DNA from: Robertkochia marina
Lineage (GTDB): Bacteria > Bacteroidota > Bacteroidia > Flavobacteriales > Flavobacteriaceae
DNA: 64,000 bases
Direction of reading: 5' to 3'
Assembly: GCF_004799345.1 (NCBI RefSeq)
Contig: NZ_SSMC01000001.1
Location: forward strand, 558,001 to 622,000
A program made the position numbers and the translations under genes. The first letter of the stretch is position 1; each line of letters begins with the position of its first letter. The notes beneath the pieces are model-generated. The model ran no database searches. It was not told the DNA's origin and worked only from the letters and a program-made list of their open reading frames with translations. Positions 1-8,143 of the stretch are shown in pieces.

Positions 1-108
1 AGTATTAAGACGCAAACCCGGAAAATTGTTAAGGGTAAGTAAAGCGATGCCTTGTAAGTTTTTTCCTGGTTATTCGTATACTTGTAGAAACCTTTAAAAG
101 ATCTTATC

Positions 109-618
109 ATGAAAAAATTAGTTTTCTCTTCCCTGATCTGTTTGTTGTTTGCCACCGCAGCGATGGCGCAATATCAGCAGCATAAAACCCTCAGCATCGG
201 AGTTCGCGGTGGACTTCCCATAAGCGATCTCTATAGCGACCTCTACTCTTTTTCACTGGATGCTGATGTGAGCTATCACGTGTATGCTTATGAGAATTTT
301 ATGGTAGGTGGCGCCGTGGGCTATGGCCACGTTTTCGGGGAGACCCTAACAGAGGGCCTCATCAATATTGAGGTAGATGATTACAGTTATATTCCGCTAA
401 TGGCCTCTGCCAAGCTATATGCAGGAACCCTTCTTTACCTGGGGGTACAACCGGGCTATGCCTTCGCCCTTACAGAAGACACCGACAGCGGCTTTATCAT
501 TCGCGCTATTGCCGGATACAACGTTACCGAGAATCTGGATATCGTAGCCAACTACCAGAACATAACCCTGGGGACTGCCTTTCCGAGTGTGAATCTGGGG
601 TTGAATTTTTATCCTTAA
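109..618 (+). CDS. Exported outer-membrane beta-barrel protein (OmpX-like)
   Basis: Predicted 169-residue protein with a clear signal peptide (residues 1-20, cleavage after AMA, followed by Gln). The mature part alternates polar and hydrophobic residues, has many Gly/Tyr turns and ends in a strand finishing NLGLNFYP, as in small 8-stranded porin-like barrels. That fold is inferred from pattern; no specific function is recognised. A TATACTTG box at 77-84 with a TTG at 52-54 (22 bp apart) fits a flavobacterial promoter. It appears to stand alone, with the next gene on the other strand. Confidence 0.7.
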   Translation: MKKLVFSSLICLLFATAAMAQYQQHKTLSIGVRGGLPISDLYSDLYSFSLDADVSYHVYAYENFMVGGAVGYGHVFGETLTEGLINIEVDDYSYIPLMASAKLYAGTLLYLGVQPGYAFALTEDTDSGFIIRAIAGYNVTENLDIVANYQNITLGTAFPSVNLGLNFYP

Positions 619-663
619 CCCCTTCCCTTATAGCAGTAGAACTTAAATTTGGACGGAAGGGGT
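618..663. repeat. Inverted repeat after the outer-membrane protein gene
   Basis: ACCCCTTCC at 618-626 pairs perfectly with GGAAGGGGT at 655-663 across a 28-nt loop. It starts at the stop codon of the preceding gene. The arms are the same CCCCTTCC / GGAAGGGG sequence found in the two-hairpin elements near 7.1, 21.9 and 56.6 kb, so it is probably a reduced member of that family and may act in 3'-end processing or termination. Confidence 0.5.
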
Positions 664-730
664 AAGCTGATGCTATCTCTTAATACCTTAAAAGATAATT
701 CCAATTTATGTCCCTTCACTCTTAACTGGA

Positions 731-825
731 AGATTGCCACGGTTTGCTTTTGCCCGCGCGCCAGCTGGCTCTATCGCTAAAATGGTCCGCCGGACCATTT
801 TTTCACGCTCGGCCCCGCAAAGACG
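731..825 (+). repeat. Dispersed intergenic repeat, family I, copy A
   Basis: Starts with AGATTGCCAC, contains GCGCGCCAGCTGGCTC, then a perfect 10-bp stem with a 3-nt loop at 779-801 (AAAATGGTCC / GGACCATTTT), then TCACGCTCGGCCC and ends GCAAAGACG. The same modules in the same order recur at 7272-7385, with compensatory changes in the stem, and in part at 57867-57950. No convincing coding potential; likely a non-autonomous dispersed element. Confidence 0.65.
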
Positions 826-852
826 TCTCGAACTCAAACTCGTCCCTGAGAT

Positions 853-2655
853 CTACTGCATACGCGGCAGTAACCGTTCTTTCTTTAATCGGAATTTTTC
901 GGTTTCGCGAAGGATGGTATCTAAAAGCTTAACGGCATCGGTAATGTATGGTCCTTTATTAAGCATGACACATTCGGCCTTGAGGGAGTTGGTAACATCG
1001 GTGATCTCCGATCTTGAAGGGATTCCTTTTTTGGCCAGGTTTTCCAGTACCTGGGTAGCCCAGATCACCGGAACGTGAGCGGCACCGCACATGGCCAGGA
1101 TCTCCTCCTGTACCAGGCCCATATGCTCCCAGCCGGTCTCGACAGCCAGGTCGCCCCTGGCGATCATGACGCCCACTTTTTGCTTTTTCATAGCCGCTAA
1201 TAAGATCTCATACAGACGGTCATAACCGGCCCCTGTTTCGATCTTTAACACCACGCCCAAACGATCTAATACCCCTAATTGTTCCAAGACATGGTAAAGT
1301 TCTGTGACATCATCTTTACTGTTCACAAAAGAAAAATTAACGGCATCGGCATGCTTAGCTACGAATTCCAGGTCGCTCCTGTCTTTTTCAGTGAGTCCGC
1401 TTATCTTTAAATTTGAGTCGGGAAAATTCATCCCCTTTTCCGATTTCAACCATGAGCCCTTCTCACGGGCCCGGGTGATCTCGGTAATAAATCCGTTTTC
1501 ATCAGTCCCGGTGATCACGGCCTCGATCTTTCCGTCATCAAACAATACCCGTTCTCCCGGCTTGACATACTGAAATACCTCAGGCATCTGACAAGGGATA
1601 CTGGCAGGTGTTTTTAAACTGCCATCCCATTCCTTTTCGGCATTGCTTCCGGGGATACCCGGAGGGGTCACCATTAGGGTATCCCCGACCTTTAATAACA
1701 GTGGGCGTTCGCTCCTTGGCAATTCACCCACATCACTCACCAGGCCATCCTTTTTATGCAAGGCCGTTCCCGTACGGATGTAAGCCGTTTTATATAAGTA
1801 GGTTTTAACCATTCCCGGATTGACCTCCGCCACTTCCAACTCACGCTTCTTACGGCGTTCATCACGAAAGAATATCTTATCGCCTACAGCAATATTTTCC
1901 AAAAGATGCTGACTCACGGGAAGGGTGTTTTCCGGCGACTCCTCGGTGAGTTTTAAACGGAGGATCACCGTTGCCGGTTTCACAACATGTCCGCCTTCAT
2001 CACGCTTTGGTGAGAATTTCCGGATCCGCATGCCGGCTTTCAGTTCTCCAGTACGGATCTTAGGTCCTGCCAGATCCATAAATATACTTACCGCCTGCCC
2101 GGTAGTAACAGCCTCCGACCGGATATTACTGATCATTTTTGCCCAAACTTCACGGTGATCATGAGCACAATTAATACGGGCACAATTCATTCCTGCACTG
2201 ATCATGGCTCTCACCAGTTCGGGAAAATAAGCTGCTTCGGTAGGCAGGGTAACCATAATGCCCACCCTTCTGCCCGGTATTTCCTTTCCAACAACCCCCA
2301 CCGTATGTTCCCAAAGACATTCCCTGGATCGCTCCATGTTTATACCTTCTCCGGGGTCAAACGCCTCTGCCTGCCCAATAAGCAACTGCAGTAAATACCG
2401 GGTATGCAAAAGAGAATTCATAAGGTGTCCCTCTGCATGTGAAAAACCGGTTATCCCTAATTTCCTGAGTATCCCCTGCAATTGGGTGAGGTTAAATCTG
2501 CGAAAGGTGATGTAATGGATGAGATTAATGGCACTCTCCTTAAAAGAGGGGTGAATTTCCTGGAGCAGGTCTGCACTCTTTTCCGTCTCCACCCGGAGTC
2601 GTTCAATGATCTCATTGAGACGTGCTATGGCACCTCTGATGGTTTTCTCATCCAT
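853..2655 (-). CDS. Divergent pyruvate kinase-family protein with N-terminal extension
   Basis: A 600-residue protein whose residues about 125-590 align by eye with the pyruvate kinase barrel: AGMNCARINCAHD (canonical RLNFSHG region), DLAGPKIRTGEL (canonical DTKGPEIRT), a large inserted B-domain-like stretch, NFSFVNSKDD, KIETGAGY, MIARGDLAVETG and WATQVLENL. It differs from PykF/PykA in three ways. About 120 helical residues precede the barrel. The usual MLSGE motif after the DVANA helix reads MLNKGPY. The chain stops soon after the barrel, so the C-terminal allosteric domain is missing. Phosphoenolpyruvate-to-pyruvate activity is plausible because the catalytic Lys/metal region is present, but another phosphotransfer role cannot be excluded. 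Confidence 0.75.
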   Translation of the reverse strand: MDEKTIRGAIARLNEIIERLRVETEKSADLLQEIHPSFKESAINLIHYITFRRFNLTQLQGILRKLGITGFSHAEGHLMNSLLHTRYLLQLLIGQAEAFDPGEGINMERSRECLWEHTVGVVGKEIPGRRVGIMVTLPTEAAYFPELVRAMISAGMNCARINCAHDHREVWAKMISNIRSEAVTTGQAVSIFMDLAGPKIRTGELKAGMRIRKFSPKRDEGGHVVKPATVILRLKLTEESPENTLPVSQHLLENIAVGDKIFFRDERRKKRELEVAEVNPGMVKTYLYKTAYIRTGTALHKKDGLVSDVGELPRSERPLLLKVGDTLMVTPPGIPGSNAEKEWDGSLKTPASIPCQMPEVFQYVKPGERVLFDDGKIEAVITGTDENGFITEITRAREKGSWLKSEKGMNFPDSNLKISGLTEKDRSDLEFVAKHADAVNFSFVNSKDDVTELYHVLEQLGVLDRLGVVLKIETGAGYDRLYEILLAAMKKQKVGVMIARGDLAVETGWEHMGLVQEEILAMCGAAHVPVIWATQVLENLAKKGIPSRSEITDVTNSLKAECVMLNKGPYITDAVKLLDTILRETEKFRLKKERLLPRMQ

Positions 2656-2784
2656 ATTTAAGGTGGGTTTTTAGGTATTGAGAAGCGAGTTGAAAACTTA
2701 TTCTAAAGATAAGAAGTTCAGCGATTTTAAGGAAGGGAATTGTACTGCTTTCTGCAATCTGCTATCTGTAAACTGCAAACTACT

Positions 2785-3705
2785 TTACGAACGTATATCA
2801 AAGGTATCTAGACGGGCGAGGAGCTGTTCGGTAAAATCTCCCCTGAGCTTTCTGAGCTTTTTCAGATCTTTATTCATGGTATAAACAGCGCCAGATCGGT
2901 CTCCCGGACGTACCCCAATCAGTTCGCCGCTAAACTCGGCCAGGGGCCAAAACTCTTCTTCCTCCGACATTAGCTTCATCAAGGTGCGACTTCCGTAAAT
3001 ACGGCCGTTTTCAAAGGTCATCCCATCTGCGTATTTAAGAAATAACAGAAAGCTTTCAGGCAGCTTAGTTCCTGAGCTCCGCAACCTGTTATGAAGCCTG
3101 GAAAGACTTTTTGGACTCCGTACTTCTCTCAGTGAAGGGCTTTGCAGTAAAACTTCCAGAAATGGATATTTTATTAGCTTTCCACTGTTCTTTCCCGGTT
3201 GTGAACCGGGATTCAGATCCTCCGGATGTTGTAATATGCGGGTTTCAATAATTTCTATTTCGGCATTATTGAACTGATCTCCCGGATTAGGCCTGATATC
3301 CCAACCCGATATGACACCGCTGTTACACCGTAAGATCATCACATGATCCATCTCTCCGATCCTGAAGTTGATGCGGGCTAATTTGCCATCGCCCCCATAA
3401 GGAAAAAGCAGCTGCTCCTGCATGAGGTCCTGATCTTCTTCATATAGTTCAACATCATGATAGGCATTGTTCTCTATCCTCCAGTGCTTCCCTTTGTTCT
3501 TGAAATATTTTAATTGAGCATTGAGTTTACGTCCCAGATCGGGCTCATAAAGATCGGTGAAGATACGCAGTAGGTGGTTCTCGAGATGGTAAAATCCTCC
3601 GCGGATAAATTCAGGGGTTTTCACCAGCATTTGCTGATACAACAACCATCCGACCCCAATGCAGATCATAATTAATAAAACAAATACTATGAAAAAAAGA
3701 ACCAT
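2785..3705 (-). CDS. Membrane-anchored protein with possible SUKH (SMI1/KNR4-like) domain
   Basis: Predicted 306 residues. Residues 1-22 form one transmembrane anchor (VLFFIVFVLLIMICIGVGWLL), placing the rest on one face of the membrane. The middle is rich in charged residues and has no motif I recognise. In the last third, LPESFLLFLKYADGMTFENG followed by a stretch ending GVRPGDRSGAVY resembles the LPxxxxxFL...NG core of SUKH domains, which in other bacteria serve as immunity or scaffold proteins. The match is by pattern only and could be chance. The gene is monocistronic, downstream on the same strand as nothing closer than 250 bp. Confidence 0.5.
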   Translation of the reverse strand: MVLFFIVFVLLIMICIGVGWLLYQQMLVKTPEFIRGGFYHLENHLLRIFTDLYEPDLGRKLNAQLKYFKNKGKHWRIENNAYHDVELYEEDQDLMQEQLLFPYGGDGKLARINFRIGEMDHVMILRCNSGVISGWDIRPNPGDQFNNAEIEIIETRILQHPEDLNPGSQPGKNSGKLIKYPFLEVLLQSPSLREVRSPKSLSRLHNRLRSSGTKLPESFLLFLKYADGMTFENGRIYGSRTLMKLMSEEEEFWPLAEFSGELIGVRPGDRSGAVYTMNKDLKKLRKLRGDFTEQLLARLDTFDIRS

Positions 3706-4373
3706 GGATTACTGCAGAAGGTTGTAATTACCTACAAATTAGTGGTTTACGAATCAACAAAAGTTTAGTTACCGATAAAAATACCAAAAACACCGATGAA
3801 TAACAAGCATCTATAGACTTTAATTCTGTCTTTTTTTATAATGTGCCTCCTTTACTTTGTGAGAAAATCACTCTTTGTTTGATGATTGGATAGATCTTGA
3901 GGAACCGCAAAAAAATTGAATTTTTGTAAAGATATATGCCAGATTAAGAAGTTATATCAATAATGAGCGCCTTCCCCTGCCCATTTAGGGCCGAGCGCGA
4001 AGTAATTTGGTGACCCTGCCGGGCGGCAGCCAGGGGGAGCCTGAATACGCTGAGTATGTATCGGCTCGCGATAGGTGTCGAAGAGAAGTGCCTGCCTGCG
4101 ACAGGCACGGTCGGAAGGGGTTAAACGGGTAATGAAACTGATCAACCCTGGTAAGAGTGTTCTTTTGCTAATCCTATTCTGGTTATGACTCAAACATCGT
4201 GCAAAGGGATCAGATAGGTTTAAATAATATCAGTTATTTACTTAATAAAAAACGACCTCCTCTTTTAAAGTGATCCAAAAAAGTAAAAGTTTTCTGCCGA
4301 CAATCCATAACTGTGTTAAAAATTCGTAACTTACTGTTATTCATTGTTTTACACTTTACAAAATACAATAAAC
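3706..4373. other. Gene-poor intergenic stretch
   Basis: No supported gene. The stretch 3957-4110 is more GC-rich than its surroundings and holds short inverted repeats, such as GTGCCTG / CAGGCAC at about 4088-4109 and a GCCGGGCGGC cluster near 4017. These resemble GC-rich fragments near 8.7 kb and 58.0 kb, so it is probably another dispersed repeat remnant. The 78-codon minus-strand frame here has no start context or composition that supports it. Confidence 0.4.
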
Positions 4374-4535
4374 ATGTTACGTTGGACCATTATATTTGTC
4401 ATCCTGGCTATTGTTGCAGCCATATTCGGATTCTCCGGTATTGCAGAAAGTGCTGCCGGTATCGCTAAGATCCTCTTTTTTATTTTTCTTATTCTTTTGA
4501 TTGTTTCTGTGGTTACAGGAAAGAAACGGGTATAA
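4374..4535 (+). CDS. DUF1328 family small membrane protein (YtjA-like)
   Basis: A 53-residue protein starting MLRWTIIF, with two hydrophobic segments separated by FGFSGIAESAAGIAK. This is the recognisable layout of DUF1328: W near the start, GFSGIA...A.GIAKILF in the middle, and a short basic tail (GKKRV). An in-frame start ten codons upstream exists, but the family normally begins at MLRW, so that start is used. Function is unknown in the family; it is a two-span inner-membrane protein. It is followed 21 bp later by another tiny membrane protein and probably shares its transcript. Confidence 0.8.
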   Translation: MLRWTIIFVILAIVAAIFGFSGIAESAAGIAKILFFIFLILLIVSVVTGKKRV

Positions 4536-4556
4536 GCCCGCATAATTTTTTAGCAC

Positions 4557-4691
4557 ATGAAAAATCTTTTCAGAGCCATTTTGGCATGGATGGGAGCCAA
4601 AAAGATGAGTGGGGGTCGTTGCGGATGTATGACCATCTTCTTTTTTCTTATTCTCTATTGGTTGCTGGGGTATGTTTTCGAAATGTTCTAG
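4557..4691 (+). CDS. Tiny single-span membrane protein (44 aa)
   Basis: Frame of 44 codons reading MKNLFRAILA at the start and LGYVFEMF at the end. It has an amphipathic, basic N-terminus, a GGRCGC turn with two cysteines at residues 22 and 24, and one transmembrane helix (TIFFFLILYWLLGYVF). It lies 21 bp after the DUF1328 gene in the same direction. I do not recognise a family. Coding status rests on the clean start codon, the membrane-type composition and operon-like spacing. Confidence 0.5.
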   Translation: MKNLFRAILAWMGAKKMSGGRCGCMTIFFFLILYWLLGYVFEMF

Positions 4692-4923
4692 GTTGCCTTC
4701 GGCAGGGTTGCAAGGTTACGGAATTACAAGGTTATGAAGTCGTGACCCACTAAGTTCTGACAACCTATTTACAACCATATAAAACCTCGTTCTGCAGCCC
4801 TTTTTCCTGCATAAACCCATCATCATTTTTTAAAGTGTAGCCATGGCGAAGGTGGAGAACACCTCATCACTTGGTAACCTTATATCTGTATCCGGTCTAA
4901 AAAACCACCTGTTTTTTCTTCAC

Positions 4924-4967
4924 ATGACATATGTCATAGGTTTGCCTTGAATATGCCCCTAGTTTTA
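4924..4967 (+). promoter_or_regulatory. FNR-type operator and promoter of hemN
   Basis: Perfect palindrome ATGAC-ATAT-GTCAT at 4924-4937, then exactly 22 bp, then TAGTTTTA at 4960-4967, a 7/8 match to the Bacteroidota -7 box TAnnTTTG. If transcription starts about 4 nt past the box, the palindrome is centred near -41.5, the class II activator position. The same arrangement occurs at three other promoters in the window. Confidence 0.75.
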
Positions 4968-4986
4968 CATTCAAATATTACACCTC

Positions 4987-6354
4987 ATGTGCAACAGTCG
5001 CCTTATCCAAAAGTACAACGTACCGGGTCCCCGTTATACCAGCTACCCCACCGTTCCGTATTGGGATGCTCCCGGATTCAGCGCCGACCAGTGGAAACAA
5101 CATTCCCTGAATACCTTCAGGCAGAGTAACCTTGAGGAGGGTATCAGCTTATACATTCACCTGCCATACTGTGAAAGCATGTGCACCTTTTGCGGTTGCC
5201 ACAAGCGAATTACCACACGTCATGAAGTTGAAGCCCCCTACATAGAAACCCTCCTGGCTGAATGGAAGCTTTATTGTGATCTTTTTGAAGAGACTCCGGT
5301 GATCAAAGAGATCCACCTGGGTGGTGGTACCCCCACCTTCTTTTCCCCCGAAAACCTGAAACGTCTTATTGATGGCATTTTTGAACACGCCATTCGTGCC
5401 GCAAACTGGGAATTCAGTTTTGAAGGCCATCCCAACAACACCACCTATGACCATCTGAAAGCCTTGCGCAGTGTTGGTTTTACCAGGGTGAGTTACGGAG
5501 TACAGGACTATTCTCCCAAAGTGCAAAAGGCCATCAACAGGATCCAGCCTTACGACAGGGTTAAGAAAGCTACTGAATTGGCCAGAGAACTAGGGTATGA
5601 GTCCATCAGTCATGACCTGGTATATGGGTTGCCTTTTCAAACGGAAGCTGATATCATTGAAACCATCAATAAGACCATTCCTTTAATGCCCGACCGTATT
5701 GCCTTTTACAGTTATGCCCATGTACCATGGATCAAGGGCAACGGACAACGTGGTTTTAAGGATGAAGATCTGCCTAAGGGCGAATTAAAGCGGCAGCTTT
5801 ATGAAACCGGCAAGACCCTGTTACAGGAACTGGGGTATAAGGAGATCGGTATGGATCATTTTGCTCAAACCGATGATGCCTTGTACAAAGCAATGACGGG
5901 CGGCAGGCTGCATCGTAATTTTATGGGATATACACCCTCCAAAACCTCTTTGATGATAGGACTGGGCGCCTCCAGCATAAGCGACAGCTGGACCGCTTTT
6001 GCACAAAATGAAAAAAATATAGATACGTATATGGCTATGGTGAAGCAGGGCGAGATCCCGGTGTACCGCGGACATATACTTACCTCTGAAGACCTGGTGA
6101 TCAGAAAACATATACTTAACCTTATGTGCAGATTGCACACCTCATGGGAAAACGACGACCTTAATTTCGAAGACCTTCCAAATACCCTTGTCCGTTTATC
6201 GGAAATGGAAGAAGACGGGCTTCTGGAAATCGGAAAGCATGATATTAGAATTAGCGAAAAAGGAAGGCCTTTTATCAGAAACATCTGTATGGCCTTCGAT
6301 ATGCGGTTACGTAGGAGTAAACCCGATACTCAGTTATTTTCTATGACGATCTGA
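4987..6354 (+). CDS. hemN: Oxygen-independent coproporphyrinogen III dehydrogenase
   Basis: Radical-SAM enzyme of 455 residues that decarboxylates coproporphyrinogen III to protoporphyrinogen IX without oxygen, in the cytosol. The iron-sulfur motif reads YCESMCTFCGC with cysteines at 62, 66, 69 and 71, the numbering known for E. coli HemN. The N-terminal PGPRYTSYPT and the GGGTPTFF loop (about residue 112) are also HemN hallmarks. Length matches the family, so this is true HemN rather than a HemW paralogue. The palindromic promoter upstream and the neighbouring cbb3 genes fit induction at low oxygen. Its 3' end overlaps the convergent methyltransferase gene by 14 bp. Confidence 0.95.
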   Translation: MCNSRLIQKYNVPGPRYTSYPTVPYWDAPGFSADQWKQHSLNTFRQSNLEEGISLYIHLPYCESMCTFCGCHKRITTRHEVEAPYIETLLAEWKLYCDLFEETPVIKEIHLGGGTPTFFSPENLKRLIDGIFEHAIRAANWEFSFEGHPNNTTYDHLKALRSVGFTRVSYGVQDYSPKVQKAINRIQPYDRVKKATELARELGYESISHDLVYGLPFQTEADIIETINKTIPLMPDRIAFYSYAHVPWIKGNGQRGFKDEDLPKGELKRQLYETGKTLLQELGYKEIGMDHFAQTDDALYKAMTGGRLHRNFMGYTPSKTSLMIGLGASSISDSWTAFAQNEKNIDTYMAMVKQGEIPVYRGHILTSEDLVIRKHILNLMCRLHTSWENDDLNFEDLPNTLVRLSEMEEDGLLEIGKHDIRISEKGRPFIRNICMAFDMRLRRSKPDTQLFSMTI

Positions 6355-6982
6355 GTATCATCATGATCTCCATATTGGTTGGCTCCCCGTTCTGAGAACG
6401 GGGAGTTTTTTTATCTATACTTATTATTTGTAACCCGGCTTTGGCTATCAGTGACTCTACCGCTGCTTCCTTATAAAAATGCATATACAAGACGTCGCCT
6501 TCTGTGTTTACTGAAGCCACCGGACCGGAGCTTTCTTTTTGCCCTACCAGGAAACTCAGATAACAAACTCCCCCTGAGCTCAGCAAGTTGGCAATTTGGC
6601 TTAAGTGTAATCTGACCTGACCGGCATCCAGGTAGGGTAATACGAACCCTGAAACCACCCCGTCAAAACCGCCTTGTAAAAAACTCTCTATTTCGAGTAC
6701 ATTCCCTTCATAGAATCCGGCTTCAGGATTTAACTGTCGCGCTTCCTGCAGCATTGCAGGGGCTATATCTACCCCTGTAAGTTCAAGATCATTGCGATGA
6801 TCGAGTAAAAACCGACTGATATTTCCCGGTCCGCACCCCAGGTCTAAGATTCGCCCGCCATTGGGAATACCTTCAAGAAAATCCAATAACATCGCCCCAT
6901 AATTACCCTGGTCAAGGTACTTCTCTTTATAGGCCCTTGCGTATTTATTAAAGATGAATCGGGTGTTTTCGAGGTGGTTCAT
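6341..6982 (-). CDS. Class I SAM-dependent methyltransferase
   Basis: A 213-residue Rossmann-fold methyltransferase. Motif I is ILDLGCGPGNISR (about 45-57), the acidic ribose-binding residue lies in LTGVDIAPAMLQEAR, and FDGVVSGFVLPYL is the post-motif strand. The substrate is not identifiable; the overall look is UbiE/BioC-like but too short and divergent to assign. The last 24 codons coincide with the terminator hairpin of the convergent hemN gene, which constrains its C-terminal residues. Confidence 0.85.
   Translation of the reverse strand: MNHLENTRFIFNKYARAYKEKYLDQGNYGAMLLDFLEGIPNGGRILDLGCGPGNISRFLLDHRNDLELTGVDIAPAMLQEARQLNPEAGFYEGNVLEIESFLQGGFDGVVSGFVLPYLDAGQVRLHLSQIANLLSSGGVCYLSFLVGQKESSGPVASVNTEGDVLYMHFYKEAAVESLIAKAGLQIISIDKKTPRSQNGEPTNMEIMMILRSS
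6383..6412 (+). terminator. Rho-independent terminator of hemN, inside the convergent gene
   Basis: A perfect 10-bp stem (CTCCCCGTTC / GAACGGGGAG, loop TGA) followed by seven T. It lies 28 bp past the hemN stop and entirely within the 3' coding end of the convergent methyltransferase gene. Confidence 0.85.
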
Positions 6983-7039
6983 CTGATAAAGATATAAGAA
7001 TCAAGCGAAATCACCCCATGTGCGGCCAATGCCGCGCAC

Positions 7040-7068
7040 ACCCCTCCTTTGAAAGGAGGGGATAATTC
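7040..7068. repeat. Short hairpin repeat, family II, copy A
   Basis: ACCCCTCCTTT directly followed by GAAAGGAGGGG and then ATAATTC. Nearly the same unit recurs at 21579-21608 (ACCCCTCCTT-AC-AAAGGAGGGG then TATAATTC), again in a gap without genes. Confidence 0.6.
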
Positions 7069-7106
7069 ATTGTAATAATATATGTTGAGCTAATTAATCG
7101 TTTGAT

Positions 7107-7158
7107 CCCCTTCCCCGCACCAGGGGAAGGTGGTTTTGTAAAACAAAACCGGAAGGGG
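7107..7158. repeat. Two-hairpin intergenic element, family III, copy A
   Basis: Hairpin one is CCTTCCCC / GGGGAAGG, hairpin two is GGTTTTG / CAAAACC with a 5-nt loop, and a closing GGAAGGGG can pair with the first CCCCTTCC. The same layout with changed but still paired bases is seen at 56611-56661 and, in the opposite orientation, at 21917-21968. Confidence 0.65.
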
Positions 7159-7271
7159 TTATTAAATTCTATCTCCAAGTACATTTAAAAACCCATTCCC
7201 TTTTTAAGAAGGGGTGGCCGGAGGCGGGGGCCATTAAAACCAACGACTAAATGTTCGACAAGGTATAAGCA

Positions 7272-7385
7272 GAACGCCACAACCTGCTTTTGCAAGCGCG
7301 CCAGCGGGCTCCCCTGGCTGCCGACAGGTAAATTCGCTAAAATGGTTCACTGAACCATTTCTTCACGCTCGGCCCTGCGAAGACG
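7272..7385 (+). repeat. Dispersed intergenic repeat, family I, copy B
   Basis: Shares GCGCGCCAGC, GGCTC, TCGCTAAAATGGT, ACCATTT, TTCACGCTCGGCCC and AAGACG, in that order, with the copy at 731-825. It carries about 20 extra bases (CCCTGGCTGCCGACAGG region) before the stem. The stem at 7340-7360 is AAATGGTTCA / TGAACCATTT: bases differ from copy A, but pairing is kept. Confidence 0.65.
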
Positions 7386-7432
7386 AATAAACCATCGCTG
7401 CACCCTTCTTGAATCTTTATTCTTGATTCTAA

Positions 7433-8143
7433 CTACGGTGTAACGCAATCAGCCCCGGCCTTTACAGCCAGGTTCATATCAGATGGAGAGAGGTAGGGAA
7501 TACCGAGACCCAGACCTCGAAGCACAAACAGAACACCGATCAGGATCACCACATAGGGGATGGCTTTATTCAGTCGGTTACGCATGGTAACTGAAAGAAA
7601 ATTACCGCTGTAGGCAGCAATACTCATAAGGGGTATGGTACCCATACCGAAAAGAGCCATATATAAACTGCCTTGCCAGGCGCTCCCCATGGCTATGGCT
7701 CCAAACAGCGCCATATACACCAGGCCACAAGGTAAAAATCCGTTCAGAAAGCCTATGGTGTAAAGGGTAGCCGGCGATCTGTCTTTCAGGCGTTCACCCA
7801 GTGCATTTTTTACACGGGAAACCATCAGGTAAAAAGGTGCCAGGATCCGATTATTACCTGCCTTTCCAATTAAAGGGAATAATGCGGCCAAAACCATGAT
7901 CACGCCAAGAACCACCGAAAGACGCTGTTGCATTCCCGAAATAAACAATCCGCGACCAATGAGGCCAAACAATACTCCTATCAAAGCATAGGTAGTAATA
8001 CGCCCGGCATGGTACCCCATTAATTGCAAAAAGCGCCTTACCGCATTGGTACGATCCAGCGGCAATACAAAGGCAATGGGTCCGCACATGCCAGCGCAGT
8101 GCAAACTCCCCAAGAAACCCAGTATAAGCCCGCTGTATATCAT
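7433..8143 (-). CDS. Sulfite exporter TauE/SafE-like membrane protein of the cbb3 cluster
   Basis: A 236-residue polytopic protein with about six hydrophobic spans. The N-terminal HCAGMCGP (residues 15-22) and the later FLNGFLPCGLVYMAL are signature sequences of the SafE/UreH-type family found at the end of bacterial cco clusters, where copper or cytochrome assembly roles have been proposed. Its start shares one base with the ccoH stop (TAATG), so the two are translationally coupled. The transported substrate is unknown; copper handling is inferred from context and the Cys/His motif. Confidence 0.8.
   Translation of the reverse strand: MIYSGLILGFLGSLHCAGMCGPIAFVLPLDRTNAVRRFLQLMGYHAGRITTYALIGVLFGLIGRGLFISGMQQRLSVVLGVIMVLAALFPLIGKAGNNRILAPFYLMVSRVKNALGERLKDRSPATLYTIGFLNGFLPCGLVYMALFGAIAMGSAWQGSLYMALFGMGTIPLMSIAAYSGNFLSVTMRNRLNKAIPYVVILIGVLFVLRGLGLGIPYLSPSDMNLAVKAGADCVTP

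Larger units (their letters stand above)
6983..7432. other. Intergenic stretch made of three repeat families
   Basis: No gene is supported. It holds in order a CCCCTCCTTT hairpin (7040-7061), a two-hairpin GGAAGGGG element (7107-7158) and a family I dispersed repeat (7272-7385). The remainder is unremarkable. Confidence 0.6.

Noticed and set aside
853-1078. Plus-strand frames opposite the pyruvate-kinase-like gene
   Set aside because: They are antisense shadows of a gene with clear conserved motifs.
3957-4193. 78-codon minus-strand frame as a gene
   Set aside because: It lies in a GC-rich repeat-like patch with internal hairpins; composition is Arg/Pro-rich and not protein-like, and no promoter or ribosome site is seen.
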